From NCBI GenBank assembly GCA_030537075.1, contig JAUNOS010000005.1:1-64000 (forward strand): a DNA stretch of 64,000 nt, read 5' to 3'. Below the pieces are notes generated by a model. That model made no database searches. It was not told where the DNA came from and was given only the letters and a program-made list of their open reading frames with translations. Source of the stretch: Candidatus Saccharimonadota bacterium (lineage in GTDB: Bacteria > Patescibacteriota > Saccharimonadia > Saccharimonadales > Saccharimonadaceae). Positions 26,426 through 34,320 of this stretch are shown here, in pieces (positions within the stretch are counted from its first letter, which is position 1; every line of letters begins with the position of its first letter). A program made the position numbers and the translations under genes.

Positions 26426-26454
26426 TTTGCATATCGATATGCTTATGCTATACT
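26426..26454 (+). promoter_or_regulatory. pilM promoter with 14-bp palindrome in the spacer
   Basis: TTTGCA (26426-26431), 17 bp, TATACT (26449-26454) with TGC upstream. GCATATCGATATGC (26429-26442) is a perfect 14-bp palindrome covering the -35 edge and spacer, a good place for a repressor. Confidence 0.7.
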
Positions 26455-26483
26455 GTGAAAAGAAATAGGCGTGGGAAAACAGA

Positions 26484-27530
26484 ATGTCAAATATCTTTTA
26501 TAAACCAAAGCAAATTATCGGTCTCGATATCAGTAAGTCTGGTGTGCGCGTCATGTCTGTTGACATGGACAAGATGATCGTGCACGGCTATGGCACGATT
26601 GAGCTTGATCCGGCGAAGGATGAGAGCGAAGATAAAATTGAGTACCTCACAGGGCGTATCAATGAAATGTTTGAAAAACATATCGTTGGCAAACTGCACA
26701 GCAACCGTGTCGTCCTTGGTATCCCGACTGCAAAAACCTATGCGCGCACGTTCTCACTGCCAGTGCAGCAAGAAAAGAAGATCAAAGAGGCGGTGAATCT
26801 GGAAGTGGAGCAGTATGTGCCGATCCCGCTCGACTCGCTATATGTTGACTATCAGGTTATCAAGCGCGATAAGGAAAATCTGACGGTGCTGATGTGCGCA
26901 GTGCCACAGAAGGCTATTGACGAAATGATAGAAGTGGTGCAGGCGTGTGGTATCGAGGTGGCGATGATCGAGCCGAGCATCAACGCAGTGGCGCGTCTAC
27001 TGGAGTGCACGAAAGAGGGTACAATGCCGACCGTTATCGTCGATATCGGGCCAGCAGCGACTGACATCGCAGTGATGGATTCGGCTATTCGCGTGACAGG
27101 TGGTTTGAACATCGGAGGTAACACTCTGACGCTTGATATTGCCAAAAAGCTGAATATTCCACTCGAGACAGCCCATCAGTTTAAGGTGCTGAATGGGTTG
27201 AGTGCGGGTCCGCGACAGGAGAAGATGATCAGTGCGCTAAAGCCAAGTATCTCCCGTATTTTGACTGAGACGGAAAAGATGATCCGCTACTACACAAATA
27301 ACTTCCCGAACGAGGCCAAACTCGAGCAAGTGCTTATCGTGGGCAGTGGCAGTGGTGTGCCGGGTCTTGGCGAGTATTTCACAAACAACCTTGAGATGCC
27401 TGCTCGCGTGGCGAGTCCGTGGCAGTCACTTGACTTTGCGAACCTGGCGCCGCCGGCTAAGCAGCTCCGGCCGCGCTTTATGACGGCGGCTGGACTTGCG
27501 CTAACGAAAGCGGAGGATATCTGGTCATGA
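26484..27530 (+). CDS. pilM: Type IV pilus assembly protein PilM
   Basis: Actin-like cytoplasmic protein that links the ATPase to the PilN/PilO frame. The 348 residues have the ATP-binding segments IIGLDISKSGVRVM, TVIVDIGPAATDIAV and VLIVGSGSGVPGLGEY, in the order expected for the FtsA/PilM fold. It has its own promoter 30 bp upstream, so pilM-N-O can be expressed apart from pilB-C. Its last four bases (ATGA) overlap the pilN start. Confidence 0.93.
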   Translation: MSNIFYKPKQIIGLDISKSGVRVMSVDMDKMIVHGYGTIELDPAKDESEDKIEYLTGRINEMFEKHIVGKLHSNRVVLGIPTAKTYARTFSLPVQQEKKIKEAVNLEVEQYVPIPLDSLYVDYQVIKRDKENLTVLMCAVPQKAIDEMIEVVQACGIEVAMIEPSINAVARLLECTKEGTMPTVIVDIGPAATDIAVMDSAIRVTGGLNIGGNTLTLDIAKKLNIPLETAHQFKVLNGLSAGPRQEKMISALKPSISRILTETEKMIRYYTNNFPNEAKLEQVLIVGSGSGVPGLGEYFTNNLEMPARVASPWQSLDFANLAPPAKQLRPRFMTAAGLALTKAEDIWS

Positions 27531-28090
27531 TTAACTTGATGCCCCCAAAGATGAAGCGCGAGATTGCAGCGGGTCGCTCGAATGTTCTCCTGTGGCGCTA
27601 CTGTACCGTCTCCTTTATTTTAGCTTTTTTGCTGCTGGCTATGATTGGTGCAGTATACCTTATCATGTCTCAATCGAAAAGCCGTGCCGAAGAAGCGATT
27701 GCTCGTGGCAAGCAACAGATCGATGAATACCGCGACGTGCAGGAAAAGTATGATACCTTTTCAAAAAATCTTGCTATCGCCAAATCTATTTTAAGCAAAG
27801 ACATTCATTATTCGGGACTTGCGATTCGTATTGCGCAGGCACTGCCGTCGGGAGTTATCCTTAATTCGTTGACGCTCGATGTGAAGCAATTCGGTAAACC
27901 AATGGTGCTGGATGCCGCTGGTCGTTCATATGTCGATGCAGTGAGACTGAAGACGGCATTGGAGAAGAACAAACTGTTTAAAGATGTAAATATTAGTGCG
28001 GTCACCAGTTCCAAGGATGGTAACGCCGCGTATCCTTTCCAAATCAAGATGAACGTAACGATTGCGCCGGAGGAGATTACGAATGGGTAA
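27527..28090 (+). CDS. pilN: Type IV pilus assembly protein PilN
   Basis: The 187-residue bitopic protein starts MINLMPPKMKREI, the motif that binds PilM, followed by one membrane helix (SFILAFLLLAMIGAVYLIM), a coiled coil and a ferredoxin-like domain. It forms the inner-membrane alignment complex with PilO. ATG 27527 overlaps pilM by 4 bp, and the gene overlaps pilO by 8 bp, so translation is tightly coupled. Confidence 0.9.
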   Translation: MINLMPPKMKREIAAGRSNVLLWRYCTVSFILAFLLLAMIGAVYLIMSQSKSRAEEAIARGKQQIDEYRDVQEKYDTFSKNLAIAKSILSKDIHYSGLAIRIAQALPSGVILNSLTLDVKQFGKPMVLDAAGRSYVDAVRLKTALEKNKLFKDVNISAVTSSKDGNAAYPFQIKMNVTIAPEEITNG

Positions 28091-28736
28091 AGTGCAGAAA
28101 GAAAAGATGGCGCCAGCAGTTGCCACGCAGATCCTCCTCTATGTAGGACTGCTCCTCATTTTAGCTGGCATGGTAGCGGGCTTCTACTTCTCTTATTCAC
28201 TTTTGTCTGAGACCGCATCAGAAGTCGCAAAGGTACAGAATGAGGCGCGTGGAGTTGATGCGAAGGTAAAGAATCTTGTTTCGCTCGAGTCACAGCTTGA
28301 TAAATATCGTGGCAGCATGGAGCGCGCTGCTCGTATCGCTGCCGAATCAAAAAGCTATACCTACCAGAATCAGGCCATTGAAGATTTGATTTACTATGCA
28401 AATAAGGCGGGGATTGGTATTGTTGGATTTAATTTCCCGCAGGGGTCAAGCGGTAGTTCGTCGAGCTCGTCGAGTAGCTCGAGCTCGTCATCCAGCAGTG
28501 CCCCTTCGACTGGCAGCCAGGCCACGACACCATCCACCCCTCAGGCCCCGCTCAAGAGTGTTCGCATATCAGTGCAGCTTGATGAGACGGTTGACTACGC
28601 TGGACTCTTGAGGTTTATCCATTTGATCGAGCAAAACTTAACGCGTATGCAGATAGCGAGCGTAAACATGACCAAAGCTCAAGATGGCCACCGTGTTACC
28701 GCTCAGGCGCTCGATGTGGAGGTGTACGTACGATGA
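28083..28736 (+). CDS. pilO: Type IV pilus assembly protein PilO with a poly-Ser linker
   Basis: The 217-residue partner of PilN has one N-terminal membrane helix (LLYVGLLLILAGMVAGFYFS), a coiled coil and a ferredoxin-like domain (LKSVRISVQLDETVDYAGLL). Between them a low-complexity stretch rich in Ser (about residues 122-138), then Pro/Thr, interrupts the domain where other PilO proteins have a short loop. ATG 28083 lies inside the end of pilN. The next small gene overlaps the 3' end by 4 bp. Confidence 0.85.
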   Translation: MGKVQKEKMAPAVATQILLYVGLLLILAGMVAGFYFSYSLLSETASEVAKVQNEARGVDAKVKNLVSLESQLDKYRGSMERAARIAAESKSYTYQNQAIEDLIYYANKAGIGIVGFNFPQGSSGSSSSSSSSSSSSSSSAPSTGSQATTPSTPQAPLKSVRISVQLDETVDYAGLLRFIHLIEQNLTRMQIASVNMTKAQDGHRVTAQALDVEVYVR

Positions 28737-29017
28737 AAAATTCACCAGATATCTCTCAGCTTGGTGTGATACTCGGTCGATTCTTCCGCCGTTATCATGT
28801 GATTCTCTTCACGCTTACTGTTGTGGCGGGTGTGTCGGCAGCACTTTTGCTACTGAACGGGCTTCTTGTCGCCTCAAGTGCGGCCGATGACGGCGTTGTA
28901 CAACAGCAGCGCTTTGACCAGGAGACCATCAAGAAAATAGACAGTTTTGGCAGCCGAACGACCACCAGTAGGGAATTACAATTTCCAGGCGGCCGCACCA
29001 GCCCATTTGTTGAGTAA
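28733..29017 (+). CDS. Small bitopic protein of the pilus operon
   Basis: The 94 residues have one membrane helix (VILFTLTVVAGVSAALLLLNG) and a polar C-terminal tail. Position and topology recall an extra alignment-complex subunit, but it has no lipobox and no PilP features that I can see, so no name is given. It overlaps pilO by 4 bp (ATGA), which supports a role in the pilus base. Confidence 0.65.
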   Translation: MKNSPDISQLGVILGRFFRRYHVILFTLTVVAGVSAALLLLNGLLVASSAADDGVVQQQRFDQETIKKIDSFGSRTTTSRELQFPGGRTSPFVE

Positions 29018-29041
29018 TTCGCTTGCTGCTATAATATAACC

Positions 29042-29620
29042 ATGCTTATTTCGGCGGAACGATTTGATAATGCACCAGTGATGAGCTTGCAGACTGGCTC
29101 GGAGCTGGCTCGGGTAGCGCGTGCAGTAGTGGATCCGCGCAGCCTGACCATCATTGCCTATGAGCTCGCGGGTCCGCTGCTCGACCAGTCGCCGAGCCTA
29201 CTGCGCATCGCAGATATTCGTGAAATTGGCCCTTTGGGTATTATCGTTGACTCGGTAGACGAACTTATCACGCCGAGTGATGTCATCAAGATCAAAGAAG
29301 TGTACGAGTTTCAATTTGAGCTCATCGGCAAGCGCATCCTCGACGAAAAGGGAAAAAAGATCGGTCGCGTCGTCGGCTACACTTTGGAGGCAGGCAATTT
29401 CGTTATCCAGCAGCTCCGTGTGCGGCGACCCTTGCTGCAGAGCTTCGGTGACACCGAGCTACTGATTCATCGTTCGCAAATTGATAAGGTGACCGACGAG
29501 GCTATTATCGTCAAGACGCCGAAGGTGCGCCATACCGAGCCGGTAGTGCAGCCCCAGGCCAGTTTTGAGAATCCATTTCGTAAGCCGCCGCAGCCAGCGG
29601 CAGAGCGTATCGAGGAGTAG
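29042..29620 (+). CDS. PRC-barrel domain protein
   Basis: The 192 residues contain two PRC-barrel-like units (MLISAERFDNAPVMSLQTGSELARVA, and FELIGKRILDEKGKKIGRVVG) joined by helices, with a Pro-rich tail. PRC barrels bind protein or RNA partners, for example in RimM and photosynthetic reaction centres; the role here is unknown. TATAAT (29030-29035, with TGC upstream) ends six bases before ATG 29042, so it starts a new leaderless transcript that may continue into tsaE. Confidence 0.78.
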   Translation: MLISAERFDNAPVMSLQTGSELARVARAVVDPRSLTIIAYELAGPLLDQSPSLLRIADIREIGPLGIIVDSVDELITPSDVIKIKEVYEFQFELIGKRILDEKGKKIGRVVGYTLEAGNFVIQQLRVRRPLLQSFGDTELLIHRSQIDKVTDEAIIVKTPKVRHTEPVVQPQASFENPFRKPPQPAAERIEE

Positions 29621-29622
29621 GG

Positions 29623-30090
29623 GTGAACGGTCGCGTTATTCAGTCAGAAACAGAGATGAAGTGGCTCGGCGAGGCGCTGGGTGTGGCCCTGGAGGGCGGC
29701 GAAGTGCTGGAGCTCATCGGTGATGTCGGTGCGGGCAAGACCACGCTAACCAAAGGCATTGCCGCGGCGCTGGGCATCACGGAGCCGGTGCAAAGTCCGA
29801 CTTTTACCATTTCACGGGTCTATTTGGCGCCGGGCGGGCTGGAGCTGCATCATTATGATTTTTACCGGCTGGGCGAAGCGGGTATCATGGGCGACGAGAT
29901 CCAGGAAGTGATGGCGCGACCAGAAAACGTTACCATCGTCGAATGGGCGGGCGCGGTGGATCACGTGCTGCCAGACGACCGTTTGGTGGTGAAAATTACC
30001 GCGACCAGTGAGGACGAACGCCAGGTCGAAATGACGCCAACGGGCGAGAGAGCGCGTGGCTTACTGCGCCGCATGGAGGACGCCAAGTGA
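29623..30090 (+). CDS. tsaE: tRNA threonylcarbamoyladenosine biosynthesis ATPase TsaE
   Basis: The 155-residue P-loop protein works with TsaB and TsaD to make t6A37 in tRNA. It shows IGDVGAGKTTLTKGIAAALG (Walker A near 36), the SPTFTISRVY switch, HHYDFYRLG, and VEWAGAVDHVLP. The start is GTG 29623, two bases after the previous stop and preceded by GAGGAGTAG. The stop overlaps the tsaB start by 4 bp. Confidence 0.92.
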   Translation: MNGRVIQSETEMKWLGEALGVALEGGEVLELIGDVGAGKTTLTKGIAAALGITEPVQSPTFTISRVYLAPGGLELHHYDFYRLGEAGIMGDEIQEVMARPENVTIVEWAGAVDHVLPDDRLVVKITATSEDERQVEMTPTGERARGLLRRMEDAK

Positions 30091-30473
30091 TCATCCTGCT
30101 CGACACGGCGACGCCGGTGTGTCGCTTGACCACTGTGCGGGATGGACAGCAGACGACCCGCGAGTGGCAGGCCGACCGTACCCTAGCGCGTTCACTTTTG
30201 GCTTTCCTGCGCGATACGCTGGCGGAGCAGGGCGCGACGTTTCACGACCTCACAGGCATCGGCGTGATGAAGGGGCCGGGCAGCTTTACCGGCTTGCGTA
30301 TCGGACTCAGCGTGGCAAACACGCTGGCGGACAGCCTGGGTGTGCCGATCGTCGGCGAAACGGGCGATGCCTGGGGGCAGCAGGCACTGACGCGGCTGGA
30401 GGCGGGCGGCAATGACCACATCGTCCTACCCGAATACGGCGGCGAAGCGCACATTACGCGGCCACGCAAATAG
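30087..30473 (+). CDS. tsaB: Short TsaB-like protein
   Basis: The 128 residues match the N-terminal half of TsaB: ILLDTATPVCRLTTV, then the conserved MKGPGSFTGLRIGLSVANTL. Typical TsaB is about 220-230 residues with a second ASKHA-like lobe, which is missing here; the protein ends in a short charged tail. The first lobe carries the TsaD-binding face, so a minimal TsaB may still work. It starts with GTG overlapping tsaE by 4 bp. No frameshifted remainder is seen downstream. Confidence 0.82.
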   Translation: MIILLDTATPVCRLTTVRDGQQTTREWQADRTLARSLLAFLRDTLAEQGATFHDLTGIGVMKGPGSFTGLRIGLSVANTLADSLGVPIVGETGDAWGQQALTRLEAGGNDHIVLPEYGGEAHITRPRK

Positions 30474-30487
30474 GGGCACTGGGGGGT

Positions 30488-30916
30488 ATGAGCGTTTCGG
30501 ATTTTTATCACTCTACAAAGCACTATGCCTACGTGGCAGTTCGTCTTGTGAGTATGTTCGCTATTATCGTGATATTGCTATACGGACTGTTGCTGCTCGC
30601 CTTTGCTCCGATCGCTGTATTGTTTAATGACGCCGGCACTGAAGTAGCGCCAGTCTTTGGCATCCTCATGCTTATCATCGGGGTGGTGTATGTGAAGCAG
30701 GCTATCAGGGCGGTACGAGTCTTTAGTCAGCCATATTCCTTTGCGAAAAGAACTTTTGCGCAGTGCATGATGATTATACCAGCGATTACTATCTGTATCA
30801 TTGTTCAGTATGGGCTGCAGGTGGCGTGGGATTTGATGTGGTACTTGATGCTTTTATCTGGTGCCGCCTCCGCATATCATGGCTATCTCCTGGAAGATGT
30901 GAGTGATGGTGCGTAA
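30488..30916 (+). CDS. Hypothetical membrane protein
   Basis: The 142 residues form about four hydrophobic helices (LVSMFAIIVILLYGLLLLAF, VFGILMLIIGVVYV, MIIPAITICIIVQYGL, WYLMLLSGAASAYHG). No family is recognised. GGGGGG at 30481-30486 lies just before ATG 30488 and could act as a ribosome site. It sits between tsaB and the rny promoter. Confidence 0.6.
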   Translation: MSVSDFYHSTKHYAYVAVRLVSMFAIIVILLYGLLLLAFAPIAVLFNDAGTEVAPVFGILMLIIGVVYVKQAIRAVRVFSQPYSFAKRTFAQCMMIIPAITICIIVQYGLQVAWDLMWYLMLLSGAASAYHGYLLEDVSDGA

Positions 30917-30920
30917 TCCG

Positions 30921-30950
30921 TTGTGTGTTCACCGCTCCGCGGTGTATAAT
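30921..30950 (+). promoter_or_regulatory. rny promoter
   Basis: TATAAT (30945-30950) with a possible TTGTGT (30921-30926, 18-bp spacer). It leaves a transcribed leader of about 115-120 bases before rny, in contrast to the leaderless starts elsewhere. Confidence 0.6.
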
Positions 30951-31025
30951 AAACCTAAGGCAACCTTTTTACTGAATCTTGCCTGATAATTGATTAAATG
31001 AGCATATGCAGGTCGTTGATACGTT

Positions 31026-31046
31026 CCCCGGGGCGAATACCCGGGG
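31026..31046 (+). ncRNA. GC-rich hairpin in the rny leader
   Basis: CCCCGGG (31026-31032) and CCCGGGG (31040-31046) form a perfect 7-bp stem around a GCGAATA loop, about 24 bases before the rny ribosome site. A weaker GGCAA/TTGCC pair lies upstream near 30959-30985. It may stabilise or regulate the mRNA; this is inferred. Confidence 0.5.
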
Positions 31047-31075
31047 CGACCGGGCATAGAAAGGAAAGTTAGGAT

Positions 31076-32566
31076 ATGGCAGGAATTGTCATTGGTGCAA
31101 TCGTCGGCGCTGCGTTAGGCGCGGGCGGATTGTATGGATATCAAGTGGTGCGGCATTCGCAGGCGAAGTCGCAGATTGATAAAGATTTGGCCAGCGCGAA
31201 AAGCAAGGCCAGCGACATCGTACTGAAGGCGAAAGATGAAGCCATGCGTATCGAGCAGGAGCGCCGCAAGGAGCTGCAAAAGACGGAAAATCGTTTGGTG
31301 GACCGCGAAAAGACGCTGGACCGTAAGATTGACGAGCTGGATAAGCGGGCTGAGCGGCTGCGCGCCGAGGAAGATGAAGTCGAAAAGCTGAAGGGCGAAA
31401 TTCGCGATATTCGGGTGCGCCAGCAGGAAAAGCTGGAGAAAATCGCTGGCCTGAGCAAGAAAGACGCCGCTGACAAGCTGATGCAAATGACCGAGCGCGA
31501 CATTCGCAACGACCTGTCAGGTATGGTGTCAAAATTACAACAGGAAGCGATGGATGACGCTGAGGAGCGCGCCCAGACTATCTTGCTGACTGCCATGGAG
31601 CGCATGAGCAGCGAAGTGACAGCTGAGCGCACCGTGACCGCCGTGAAACTGACTGATGATGAGATGAAGGGTCGCATTATCGGCAAAGAAGGTCGCAACA
31701 TTCAGGCGTTGCAGCGTGCGACTGGGGTGGACATTCTGGTGGACGACACGCCGGGTATGATCATCCTCAGTAGCTTTGATCCGATCCGCCGCCAGGTGGC
31801 GCGCCTGAGTTTGGAGATGCTGATGAAGGACGGGCGCATTCATCCAGGTCGCATCGAGGAAGTGGTAGCGAAGGCGCAGAAGCAGATTGATAAAGAGGTC
31901 AAGCAGGCCGGCGAAGACGCCATGCGTGAAGCGGGCGTGGTGGGCATTCCGAAAGAAATGCAGCGCTTGCTGGGTGAGCTGAAATTCCGCACCAGCTACG
32001 GCCAGAACGTGCTCAAGCATTCGACGGAAATGGCGTCGATGGCGGGGATGATCGCGGAGGAGATCGGCGCGGACGTGCGCATCACGAAAATTGCTACCCT
32101 GCTGCATGATGTTGGCAAGGCGGTGACGCATAAGATCGAGGGCAAGCACCACCACATCGGGGCGGAGCTGGCGCGCAAGTACGGCATGGATGAGCGCATC
32201 GTGCACGCTATCGAGGCGCACCATGACGACATCGAGGCGACCACGCCAGAAGCGCTGGTGGTCCGGGTGGTGGATGCGGCGTCGGCAGCTCGCCCGGGGG
32301 CACGCAACATCTCGGCGGAGAACTTTGCCGAGCGCATGCGCGATCTAGAAAATGTCGCCACCAGCTTTGACGGCATCGACAAAGCCTATGCTATCTCAGC
32401 GGGCCGTGAGGTGCGGGTGATCGTCCGGCCAGAGAAGATTGACGATCTGAGTGCTATCAAATTGTCGCGCGACATCGCCACCAAAATTGAAAGCACTATG
32501 CAGTATCCTGGTACCATCAAGGTTAATGTCATCCGCGAAACGCGGGCGATTGAGTACGCGAAGTAA
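31076..32566 (+). CDS. rny: Ribonuclease Y
   Basis: Membrane-anchored endoribonuclease that starts mRNA decay. The 496 residues contain an N-terminal helix (VIGAIVGAALGAGGLYGYQ), a long charged coiled coil (to about 190), a KH domain (GRIIGKEGRNIQALQ) and an HD domain (TLLHDVGKAVTHKIEGKHHH). AAAGGAAAGTTAGGAT precedes ATG 31076. The stop codon overlaps the next start (TAATG). The long structured leader could allow autoregulation. Confidence 0.95.
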   Translation: MAGIVIGAIVGAALGAGGLYGYQVVRHSQAKSQIDKDLASAKSKASDIVLKAKDEAMRIEQERRKELQKTENRLVDREKTLDRKIDELDKRAERLRAEEDEVEKLKGEIRDIRVRQQEKLEKIAGLSKKDAADKLMQMTERDIRNDLSGMVSKLQQEAMDDAEERAQTILLTAMERMSSEVTAERTVTAVKLTDDEMKGRIIGKEGRNIQALQRATGVDILVDDTPGMIILSSFDPIRRQVARLSLEMLMKDGRIHPGRIEEVVAKAQKQIDKEVKQAGEDAMREAGVVGIPKEMQRLLGELKFRTSYGQNVLKHSTEMASMAGMIAEEIGADVRITKIATLLHDVGKAVTHKIEGKHHHIGAELARKYGMDERIVHAIEAHHDDIEATTPEALVVRVVDAASAARPGARNISAENFAERMRDLENVATSFDGIDKAYAISAGREVRVIVRPEKIDDLSAIKLSRDIATKIESTMQYPGTIKVNVIRETRAIEYAK

Positions 32567-33744
32567 TGAAAGATGAGTGGCTGCCGCGTGAAGAGTGGCT
32601 GAAGACGCTGGAGGCGCGGGTCGCCAGTGCCGGTGTGATTGTTGAAAATGAGGCCGGCGAGGCGCTCATCGTCAAGGCCAGTTACAAAACACATTGGAGT
32701 ACGCCGGGCGGCATGATTGACGCGGGCGAAACACCGCTGCAGGCGGCGGTGCGCGAGTTACAGGAAGAGGTTGGGCTGGAGGTGTCGCCCGAGGAGCTGC
32801 GGCTCTATGCTGTTGCATCGCGCCACTCGCCGACAAGCGCCACCTATCAATTTGTGTTCATGGTTCGGCTGGGCGATCAGCGCCTGCGCTCCATCCAGAT
32901 CGATGGGGAAGAGATCGTCAAATATCGCTTTGTGAGCCGGCAGGAGGTTGCCACCTCAGCCGATACCTTTGCCTGGGTGGTTCCCCACTGGGCGTCGGGG
33001 CAGGAGGGTGGCTATATCGAAACGCAGCTTGATGACAGGGATGAATCGCGGCATGAGGCGGTCGTCCATCATCGTCCAAGCGTAACAAGGGAAAATAAAG
33101 GAGGAAACATGGGAATCTTAGTAATTAGTCGACATGGCGAAAGCGAATGGAATCTGCTCGGTAAGTGGACGGGCTGGACTGACGTCAGCTTGACGGAAAA
33201 GGGTGTGGCTGACACGGTACGGTTGGGTGCATTGCTCAAAGACATTACTTTTGACGCGGCCTACACCTCGAACCTGAAGCGCACGCACCAGACCTTGGAT
33301 GCGCTGCTGGAAGGGGCGGGGATTGAAAGCCTGCCGACCACGCGCGCTGAGGCGCTGAATGAGCGTGATTATGGTGATCTGACTGGCAAAAATAAGTGGG
33401 AAGTGAAGGAAGAAATCGGCGAGGAAGCGTTTAACGGCATTCGGCGCGGCTGGGATTACCCAGTGCCAGGCGGCGAAACGCTGAAGGGTGTTTACGAGCG
33501 CGCCCTTCCCTATTTCGAAAGGGAAGTGCTGCCGCGTCTCCAGGCAGGTGAAAATATTCTCCTGGTGGCGCATGGCAATTCCATCCGCGCCTTGATGAAG
33601 CACCTTGACCAAATCCCAGAGGCTGACATGGCGCATGTCGAAATGCCATTTGGCCAAGTCCTGGTGTACACTTTCGAGGCGGGCGAGGATCTGCCAGTGA
33701 AGAAAGAGGTGCGCTCGGTGGAGATCGCGCCGGTGAATGCGTAG
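32566..33744 (+). CDS. gpmA: Nudix hydrolase and phosphoglycerate mutase in one open frame
   Basis: Residues 1-180 form a Nudix hydrolase with a perfect box (GGMIDAGETPLQAAVRELQE). Residues 182-392 form a bisphosphoglycerate-dependent phosphoglycerate mutase (LVISRHGESEWN with the phospho-accepting His, NERDYGDLTGKNKWE, LLVAHGNSIRALMKH). No stop separates them. AAAGGAGGAAAC directly precedes the internal ATG 33109, so free GpmA of 211 residues is very likely made, and the 392-residue fusion may also exist. GpmA interconverts 3- and 2-phosphoglycerate in glycolysis. The first ATG overlaps the rny stop. Confidence 0.88.
   Translation: MKDEWLPREEWLKTLEARVASAGVIVENEAGEALIVKASYKTHWSTPGGMIDAGETPLQAAVRELQEEVGLEVSPEELRLYAVASRHSPTSATYQFVFMVRLGDQRLRSIQIDGEEIVKYRFVSRQEVATSADTFAWVVPHWASGQEGGYIETQLDDRDESRHEAVVHHRPSVTRENKGGNMGILVISRHGESEWNLLGKWTGWTDVSLTEKGVADTVRLGALLKDITFDAAYTSNLKRTHQTLDALLEGAGIESLPTTRAEALNERDYGDLTGKNKWEVKEEIGEEAFNGIRRGWDYPVPGGETLKGVYERALPYFEREVLPRLQAGENILLVAHGNSIRALMKHLDQIPEADMAHVEMPFGQVLVYTFEAGEDLPVKKEVRSVEIAPVNA
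33098..33111 (+). promoter_or_regulatory. Internal ribosome site for gpmA
   Basis: AAAGGAGGAAAC followed by ATG 33109 is the strongest ribosome-binding site in the area and lies inside the Nudix-GpmA frame. It decides the start of free phosphoglycerate mutase. Confidence 0.8.
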
Positions 33745-33755
33745 AAGTCGGGCTG

Positions 33756-34019
33756 CTATGATGTGGTGTCGGGCTCTACTAGATGCACTAAGCCTGTGGC
33801 GCGGTTGATATCAAGTTGCGCTGGCGGGTCGTCATTCAGAGCCTGAATAGCTTGCCCCTCAGAGAAGCCGACCTCTTCACTCGTGAGATGGTCGAGTAGC
33901 CCAAGTATTGACATCACCCCCCCTTCTCGCTCTCTGAGTATCGAGATAACCATTTGCTGCCTATCTCTATGTGGGCATGTCTCCATGCCTGACTTCATCT
34001 CGTTGCAGCACCTCTTCAT
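33756..34019 (-). CDS. Small hypothetical protein with an in-frame G7 tract
   Basis: The 87 residues (MKRCCNEMKSGMETCPHRDR, then EREGGVMSILGLLDHLTSEEV and GLVHLVEPD) have four Cys/His near the N-terminus that could bind metal, and a C-terminal part resembling a short HTH-like or regulatory unit. No family is recognised. AAGGAGGCGCTAT precedes ATG 34019 and TATAAT lies further up (34058-34053). Codons 32-34 cross a run of seven G (33923-33917); here the frame is intact. C7G7 lies directly upstream of the -10 box. Confidence 0.55.
   Translation of the reverse strand: MKRCCNEMKSGMETCPHRDRQQMVISILREREGGVMSILGLLDHLTSEEVGFSEGQAIQALNDDPPAQLDINRATGLVHLVEPDTTS
33917..33923. repeat. G7 tract in the coding strand of the small gene
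   Basis: Seven consecutive C on the plus strand, inside the 87-residue gene. Any single-base change would shift its frame. Confidence 0.8.
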
Positions 34020-34062
34020 ATAGCGCCTCCTTGCTATTTAGAAATTACCACTCCATTATACT

Positions 34063-34076
34063 CCCCCCCGGGGGGG
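34063..34076. repeat. C7G7 palindrome beside a -10 box
   Basis: Seven C then seven G, a perfect 14-bp palindrome. On the minus strand it ends four bases before the TATAAT box of the 87-residue gene, so it occupies the -35/-10 spacer where length changes would alter promoter strength. Confidence 0.8.
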
Positions 34077-34089
34077 ATGGCAAATCAGA

Positions 34090-34114
34090 AACCTCCGCCC
34101 TGAGGACGGAGGTT
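34090..34114 (-). terminator. Hairpin downstream of tRNA-Pro
   Basis: AACCTCCG and CGGAGGTT form an 8-bp stem about 15 bp beyond the CCA end of tRNA-Pro on the minus strand, with a modest T-rich stretch after it. It probably ends the tRNA transcript. Confidence 0.5.
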
Positions 34115-34129
34115 CTAAGATGTCACTTC

Positions 34130-34206
34130 TGGTCGGGGTGAAAGGACTCGAACCTTCGACCTCACGGTCCCAAACCGCGCGCGCTAGCCAACTGCGCCAC
34201 ACCCCG
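34130..34206 (-). tRNA. tRNA-Pro (UGG)
   Basis: Cloverleaf with acceptor CGGGGTG/CACCCCG, D arm GCGC...GCGC, anticodon loop TTTGGGA (anticodon TGG) on stem CGCGG/CCGTG, T loop GGTTCGAGTCC, discriminator A and encoded CCA. Confidence 0.95.
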
Positions 34207-34320
34207 AAAGAGTCGTGACAATACCACCGTAGTATAGCACACTTTTTCACTCATTTCTAGAGGTTTATAAAACGAATTATCCACCCCCGCAAAGCCTCAA
34301 GTGTGCTATACTCATCCATA

